This document shows, piece by piece, positions 14,006 to 17,679 of a stretch of DNA of 17,679 nt. The position numbers and the translations under genes were made by a program. Under the pieces are notes generated by a model that had not been told where the DNA came from, made no database searches, and worked only from the letters and a program-made list of their open reading frames with translations. The first letter of the stretch is position 1, and every line of letters begins with the position of its first letter. The stretch comes from CAZDBA01 sp964503615 (GTDB lineage: Bacteria > Planctomycetota > Planctomycetia > Pirellulales > Pirellulaceae). The DNA is taken from NCBI GenBank assembly GCA_964503615.1, contig CAZDBA010000106.1, positions 1-17,679 on the forward strand, read 5' to 3'.

Positions 14006-16105
14006 CTATCCTTCGTAGGTCTTCAGTGAGGAAGCGTCCCAAGGCGTAGCACCGCACTCTTCTGCGATCTCGTTGAACGATTGGATCTCTGCGGCGCTAA
14101 ACAGCAATCCGCCAGCCTCTTTGGTTTTCTTTGCCGCGCTGGCTTCGATTTGACCCGGCAGTAAACAACCTTCGTTGCCGTGGCCAAGAATGTCTTTCAG
14201 GACTGCCTCGAGGTTCTCACTTTGCGAGCGACCTTTCGAGAACAATCCGCTGCTCATCGCCTCGGGGTGGATCACTTGAAAGTAAAAGTTCGTCGAAGCT
14301 TTTTCGTTTGCCGCTTTTGCTTGATCGGCTCGTCCTCGGATTGTAGGCAACGATCCGCCAATCAAAGCACCCACCAATTCATTGATCAATGACAGACCGT
14401 AACCTTTGTGCAACCCGAAAGGGAGTAACGAAACTGCTTTGTTGGGATCGGTTGTGGGGTTTCCATCCGCATCAACCGCTGCGCCCTCGGGTAACTGCTT
14501 ACCCTCACGCTTGAACTGTTGAACTCGACCCATCGCAACGGTCGATGTTGCCCAGTCGATGACGACGGGAAAGCCGACGGCGTCTTGAGTTGGAAAAGCC
14601 CAGCTGTGTGGGTTGGTTCCCAGTGTGGGGAACTTTCCAAAATAGGGAACCACTTCGGCGAGCGTCGATGTGCAATTGGTATATGCGATGTAGCCCTTGA
14701 GTGCGGCGTCCATGACGTACCCTCCGCCCCACAAATAGTGGAACGTGTTGTCTACACTGACTTGACCCACGCCGTATTTGTCAGCAAGCTCCATGCACCG
14801 TTGCATCGCGTCGAAAGCTACCGATTGCCCCAGCTTGAGTTTGGCATCCCAAATTTCACAAGCTTCGAATCGGGTTTCTTTTTTCTCAACTTCGGCACCG
14901 GGCACGCAACCGCCGGTTGCACTGCCAAACAAGTGGTCCAGGTGAAGCGCTTTGAGTGCATTATGAGTCCGAATGCCGTAGGTCGAGGCTAGTTCACAGA
15001 ATCGACTTGCCGCTTTGGCTTCGGTTTCAGAATAACCGCGATGGAGGTAGGCCGATTCCACAAGTTCGTTGTGGGTGGTCGGGTCGACGACGTAGAAAAG
15101 TTCAGCGTTCGATTTGGCTTTGGCGGGTACCGATTCCTGGCCGGGCAGTTTGTTGGCTTGGGCCAATGGGGGTTCACCGGCAACGAAACGGATCGCGTTC
15201 TCGGTCGCCATCGTGGCTTGCCGCTGAACGGACTCGTAAGTCCGAGATCCAATATGCGATGTGATGATCGTGTTGGGTGTTTGAAACAAAATATGGTCAG
15301 CCGGTGGAGGTTCGACATCCAACACGTCCGCGCCGTATCCGCCTACCTTGCCTGAGTTGAGAGCCGCAGCAATGTCGGTTGGATTGACGATCTCGCCGCG
15401 AGCACAGTTCAGGATGATCACGCCGTCTTTCATTTTTGCGATCGTCGATGCGTTGATCAAGTTGTCTGTCGTCTCGTCCAAAAAGCAATGAAGCGAAACG
15501 ATGTCGCAGCTGTCAAGCAATGCTTCCATTGTTTCGCACTTCTGGACATTGTGCTTTTTGGCAAACTCTCCGTCCCAATAGACGTCGAACGCGCAAACTT
15601 CCATTCCGAAAGCCGCCGCCCGCTCAATAACCGCTTTTCCGATTCGCCCCATTCCGACGATGCCGATTCGTTTGCCAAGGATTTCATTTCCGGTCAAACG
15701 TGTCCATTCACCGTTTCGAGTGTGCTGGGAAACTTCATTGATCTTTTTCGTTAACCCGATCAGCAAGCCGAAAGTATGCTCAGCGACGGTCGTATGATTG
15801 ACACCGGGGCAGAATCCGATTGGCAAACCTTTTTCAGTGGCGTATTGCTTGTCGATCTTGTCGATGCCGATTCCGTACTTGGAAATCCATTTCAATTTGG
15901 GGAGCGATTTGTCGATAACCGCTTTTGTGATCGCATCATCGCCACAGAGAAAGCCATCGAAATCGCCTGCCAAATCGAGCATTTGCTGTTCGGTGAGGGG
16001 GCCACGTTCACGGACGACTTCCCAGCCTTGCGATTCAAGCAGGTCTTGATGGGTTCCGGGAGTGTCTTGGTATGAAGTGGTAGTAAGCAGTATTCTGACA
16101 GGCAT
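14006..16105 (-). CDS. fusion of D-2-hydroxyacid dehydrogenase and LDH2/MDH2-type dehydrogenase
   Basis: One 699-aa chain with two complete, unrelated NAD(P)-dependent dehydrogenases. Start at MPVRILLTTTSYQDTPG (16105); an upstream in-frame ATG at 16168 would add 21 hydrophobic residues not expected in the family. Part one (about 1-320) is a phosphoglycerate-dehydrogenase-like D-2-hydroxyacid dehydrogenase: GMGRIG (G151, G153, G156), acidic cofactor residue D174, and the triad R236 (NCARGEI), E265 (DVEPPP), H284 (SHIGSRT). A linker at about 315-335 follows. Part two (about 335-699) is an Ldh2/MDH2 (AllD, YiaK) family enzyme: H381 in YGIRTHNALK, H456 in NTFHYLWGGGY, a LGTNPHSWAFP block, and HKGYGLSLINELVGAL. 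All key residues are present in both halves, so both may be active. It leads the uronate cluster. Substrates are unknown; a 2-keto sugar acid, as for YiaK (2,3-diketo-L-gulonate reductase) or GhrB-type enzymes, fits the context. Confidence 0.85.
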   Translation of the reverse strand: MPVRILLTTTSYQDTPGTHQDLLESQGWEVVRERGPLTEQQMLDLAGDFDGFLCGDDAITKAVIDKSLPKLKWISKYGIGIDKIDKQYATEKGLPIGFCPGVNHTTVAEHTFGLLIGLTKKINEVSQHTRNGEWTRLTGNEILGKRIGIVGMGRIGKAVIERAAAFGMEVCAFDVYWDGEFAKKHNVQKCETMEALLDSCDIVSLHCFLDETTDNLINASTIAKMKDGVIILNCARGEIVNPTDIAAALNSGKVGGYGADVLDVEPPPADHILFQTPNTIITSHIGSRTYESVQRQATMATENAIRFVAGEPPLAQANKLPGQESVPAKAKSNAELFYVVDPTTHNELVESAYLHRGYSETEAKAASRFCELASTYGIRTHNALKALHLDHLFGSATGGCVPGAEVEKKETRFEACEIWDAKLKLGQSVAFDAMQRCMELADKYGVGQVSVDNTFHYLWGGGYVMDAALKGYIAYTNCTSTLAEVVPYFGKFPTLGTNPHSWAFPTQDAVGFPVVIDWATSTVAMGRVQQFKREGKQLPEGAAVDADGNPTTDPNKAVSLLPFGLHKGYGLSLINELVGALIGGSLPTIRGRADQAKAANEKASTNFYFQVIHPEAMSSGLFSKGRSQSENLEAVLKDILGHGNEGCLLPGQIEASAAKKTKEAGGLLFSAAEIQSFNEIAEECGATPWDASSLKTYEG

Positions 16106-16409
16106 CGTGTTAAGATGGACAGCAACTAAGGTCCAACAAAAATTGAATAGATTTAAAACGTAGATCATGACTATCTCAGGTCAGTTTCACAAGGCTTAAC
16201 GGCGCTGGTTTCCACACAAACGTCGGGCGAAATACCATGCAATCTGGGCAACATTCGCTGGCCGGGAACGTGTTAACCCTCGGCTTGGCTGGTTGCCGGT
16301 TGTCTGGGGAATGCAGGTGTGCGATAACCGCTATAGTTTTGGCCTCGCTCAAAGGAGGCTCACCAAGGGTTTTTGAATAGCGGTAACAACCGTTGAAGGG
16401 CTTATCTAG
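16106..16409. promoter_or_regulatory. divergent intergenic region with an 8-bp inverted repeat and hairpin leader
   Basis: This 304-bp region lies between the divergent uronate cluster and the parvulin gene. ACCGCTAT (16327-16334) and ATAGCGGT (16377-16384) form a perfect inverted repeat 42 bases apart. Between them GCCTC (16342-16346) pairs with GAGGC (16355-16359). The whole lies within the expected 5' leader of the parvulin gene, so it could fold as a two-level structure or be a regulator site. AAGGG at about 16395-16399 precedes the ATG at 16410 by roughly 10 bases, a loosely spaced Shine-Dalgarno sequence. No promoter was confidently seen for the uronate cluster. Confidence 0.45.
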
Positions 16410-17471
16410 ATGTTTAATTCGGTTCGTGCAATTTGCCTTTGTTTCCTGATTTGTTCCGTCGTGTCTTGTTCGACGTCAGGTGTAGCTCAGGAAACTGAAG
16501 TAAAAAAGTTAAACGCAGCTCATATCTTGATCGCGTACGACGGCGCAATGCGAAGCCAAGCAACCCGCACCAAAGAAGAGGCCAAAGCATTGGCAGGCGA
16601 AGTTGCAAAGTTGGCCCAAGCCGAAGGCGCCGACTTTGCGGCACTGGCCAAAGAACATTCTGACGGGCCCAGCAAAACCGGCGGTGGAAATCTCGGTAAC
16701 TTTGCACCTGACCAGATGGTTCCCCCTTTTTCCGCAGCAACACTCAAACTTGAGATCGGGCAGGTTAGCGAACCGGTTGAGTCCAAATTTGGCTTTCATG
16801 TTATCCTTCGCAAGGAAGTGGAACTTGACTTGGCTGCGGCTCACATTTTGATCAGTCACGCTGGAGCGATGCGAAGCGCCCAAACCCGCACCGAGGAAGA
16901 AGCACTTAAACTAGCAAACGAAGTCGCAGCGTTAGCGTCCGCAGAAGGCGCCGACTTTGCTGAACTTGCGAAGACTCATTCAGATGGACCTAGCGGTAGG
17001 AATGGTGGCGATTTGGGAGTGTTTCCTCCCGGCCAAATGATCCCAGAATTTTCTGCAGCGACGAAGAAGCTGCAGATCGGCGAAGTGAGCAAACCGGTTA
17101 AAACCGATTTTGGATACCATATTATTCTTAGAAAAGAACTTCCACCACCGCCCGAAACGGCAAGTGCCAAGCATATTCTGGTTCAATGGAAAGGCTCAGG
17201 CCGCGCAGGTGCCAACATCACTCGAACGAAGGAAGAGGCCCTTGCTCGATTGAACGAGTGTATTGCCAAGCTCAAAGAGGGTACCGAGTTTGAAGCACTC
17301 GCAGAGGAGTATAGCGACGGACCTTCAGGTCCTAGGGGCGGCGATCTTGGCAAATTTGAAAGAGGCCAAATGGTAGCCGAATTCGACAAAGTCTTGTTCG
17401 AAATGGAGGTTGGTACCGTAAGTGATGTTGTGGAAACCATGTTCGGGTACCACATCATTTACCGCTATTAG
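16410..17471 (+). CDS. exported triple-parvulin (PpiC) peptidyl-prolyl isomerase
   Basis: A 353-aa protein that would assist folding of exported proteins by cis-trans isomerisation of prolyl bonds. The signal sequence at 1-20 ends in VVSC, which fits a lipobox with Cys20, so a lipoprotein is likely. Three parvulin domains follow in tandem at about 37-136, 143-243 and 253-353. Each has the opening (A/K)HIL with the active-site His, SDGPS, GG(D/N)LG, a (P/R)GQM- or PDQM-like turn, and the closing FG(F/Y)H(V/I)I with the second His. Domains 1 and 2 are closest to each other (both AMRS, TRT, EGADFA, LAK.HSDGPS), pointing to a recent duplication. SurA-type N-terminal chaperone helices are absent, so this is a bare run of isomerase domains. 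It is divergent from the uronate cluster and functionally separate from it as far as can be seen. Confidence 0.9.
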   Translation: MFNSVRAICLCFLICSVVSCSTSGVAQETEVKKLNAAHILIAYDGAMRSQATRTKEEAKALAGEVAKLAQAEGADFAALAKEHSDGPSKTGGGNLGNFAPDQMVPPFSAATLKLEIGQVSEPVESKFGFHVILRKEVELDLAAAHILISHAGAMRSAQTRTEEEALKLANEVAALASAEGADFAELAKTHSDGPSGRNGGDLGVFPPGQMIPEFSAATKKLQIGEVSKPVKTDFGYHIILRKELPPPPETASAKHILVQWKGSGRAGANITRTKEEALARLNECIAKLKEGTEFEALAEEYSDGPSGPRGGDLGKFERGQMVAEFDKVLFEMEVGTVSDVVETMFGYHIIYRY

Positions 17472-17486
17472 TTTTTCTCAGAACTA

Positions 17487-17547
17487 TGCCACGAATAACA
17501 CGAATATTGCATTGCTCACTTCGTGAACACTCGACTTATTCGTGGCA
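17487..17547. repeat. long nested inverted repeat downstream of the parvulin gene
   Basis: TGCCACGAATAA (17487-17498) and TTATTCGTGGCA (17536-17547) are a perfect 12-bp inverted repeat. Directly inside, CACGAA (17499-17504) pairs with TTCGTG (17520-17525), extending the stem to 18 pairs with a 10-base bulge on one side and a 15-base loop. It starts 16 bases after the parvulin stop. There is no T-run after either arm, so it is not a canonical Rho-independent terminator, but it could stop or protect the 3' end. The CCACGAAT/ATTCGTGG core is of a kind that recurs between genes in some bacteria, so a dispersed repeat is the main alternative. Confidence 0.75.
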
Positions 17548-17590
17548 AACGAGAGTAAGAGTCCTGTAAAGCTCCGAAGCAGCGACAGCA

Positions 17591-17614
17591 CCTAGCCCTT
17601 AGGCGTGAGCTAGG
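17591..17614. repeat. small palindromic repeat CCTAGC...GCTAGG
   Basis: CCTAGC (17591-17596) and GCTAGG (17609-17614) form a 6-bp stem around a 12-base segment that itself contains the palindrome CCTTAGG. It resembles the short palindromic sequences commonly scattered between genes in planctomycetes; the family assignment is unverified. The remaining bases to the window end hold no gene that I can recognise. Confidence 0.45.
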
Positions 17615-17679
17615 GAATACAACCAGGAATGTCTGACTTCAAGACACTGTATAACAGGAACAATCCAAAAAACCCTATC

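Noticed and set aside
16106..16168. N-terminal extension of the dehydrogenase fusion from the ATG at 16168
   Set aside because: It would add 21 hydrophobic residues before the usual D-2-hydroxyacid dehydrogenase start, making a cytosolic enzyme look membrane-bound. The ATG at 16105 fits the family better.
17487..17547. Rho-independent terminator of the parvulin gene
   Set aside because: The stem is long and perfect, but no T-run follows on either strand and the GC content of the arms is modest, so only a repeat or generic RNA structure is claimed.

Overview
The window looks like chromosome of a planctomycete, probably a marine Pirellulaceae-type organism. This rests on roughly 50% GC, Shine-Dalgarno sequences that are often weak or absent, a Cys-rich lipoprotein next to generic housekeeping families, and short palindromic sequences between genes. 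The taxonomic call is inference from style and protein families, not from a marker gene. There is no rRNA, tRNA, CRISPR array, transposase or phage gene.

Layout. (1) 1-655: a short edge with no assignable gene, then a small acidic orphan protein on the + strand. (2) 770-6416, all on the - strand: an efflux operon read in the order TetR/CecR-type repressor, membrane fusion protein, RND inner-membrane pump. A perfect 12-bp palindrome sits just upstream of the fusion-protein start. No outer-membrane TolC-type partner is encoded here. (3) 6741-9298, + strand: a fused nucleotidyltransferase-HD phosphohydrolase protein, then a Pro/Gln-rich, Cys-rich lipoprotein. (4) 9341-10405, - strand: a FemAB/CelD-like GNAT-fold acyl or aminoacyl transferase, preceded by an intergenic stretch carrying 20-bp tandem repeats and a hairpin. 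(5) 10641-16105, all on the - strand: a sugar-acid catabolic cluster read in the order two-dehydrogenase fusion, SDR oxidoreductase, UxaE-type tagaturonate/fructuronate epimerase, KdgK-like 2-keto-3-deoxygluconate kinase. (6) 16410-17471, + strand: an exported protein made of three parvulin (PpiC) domains, followed by a long imperfect hairpin and a second small palindrome up to the window end.

How the genes may work together. UxaE interconverts tagaturonate and fructuronate, which merges the galacturonate and glucuronate routes. The SDR could reduce fructuronate to mannonate, and KdgK would phosphorylate 2-keto-3-deoxygluconate after mannonate dehydration. The isomerase (UxaC), the dehydratase (UxuA) and the KDPG aldolase are not in the window and would have to lie elsewhere. 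The lead gene of this cluster is the most unusual item: a complete D-2-hydroxyacid dehydrogenase joined in one chain to a complete LDH2/MDH2-family dehydrogenase, two unrelated folds acting on the same class of 2-keto/2-hydroxy acids. No wholly new defence or mobile system was identified. The best leads are this fusion, the nucleotidyltransferase-HD protein, the Cys-rich lipoprotein and the intergenic repeats.
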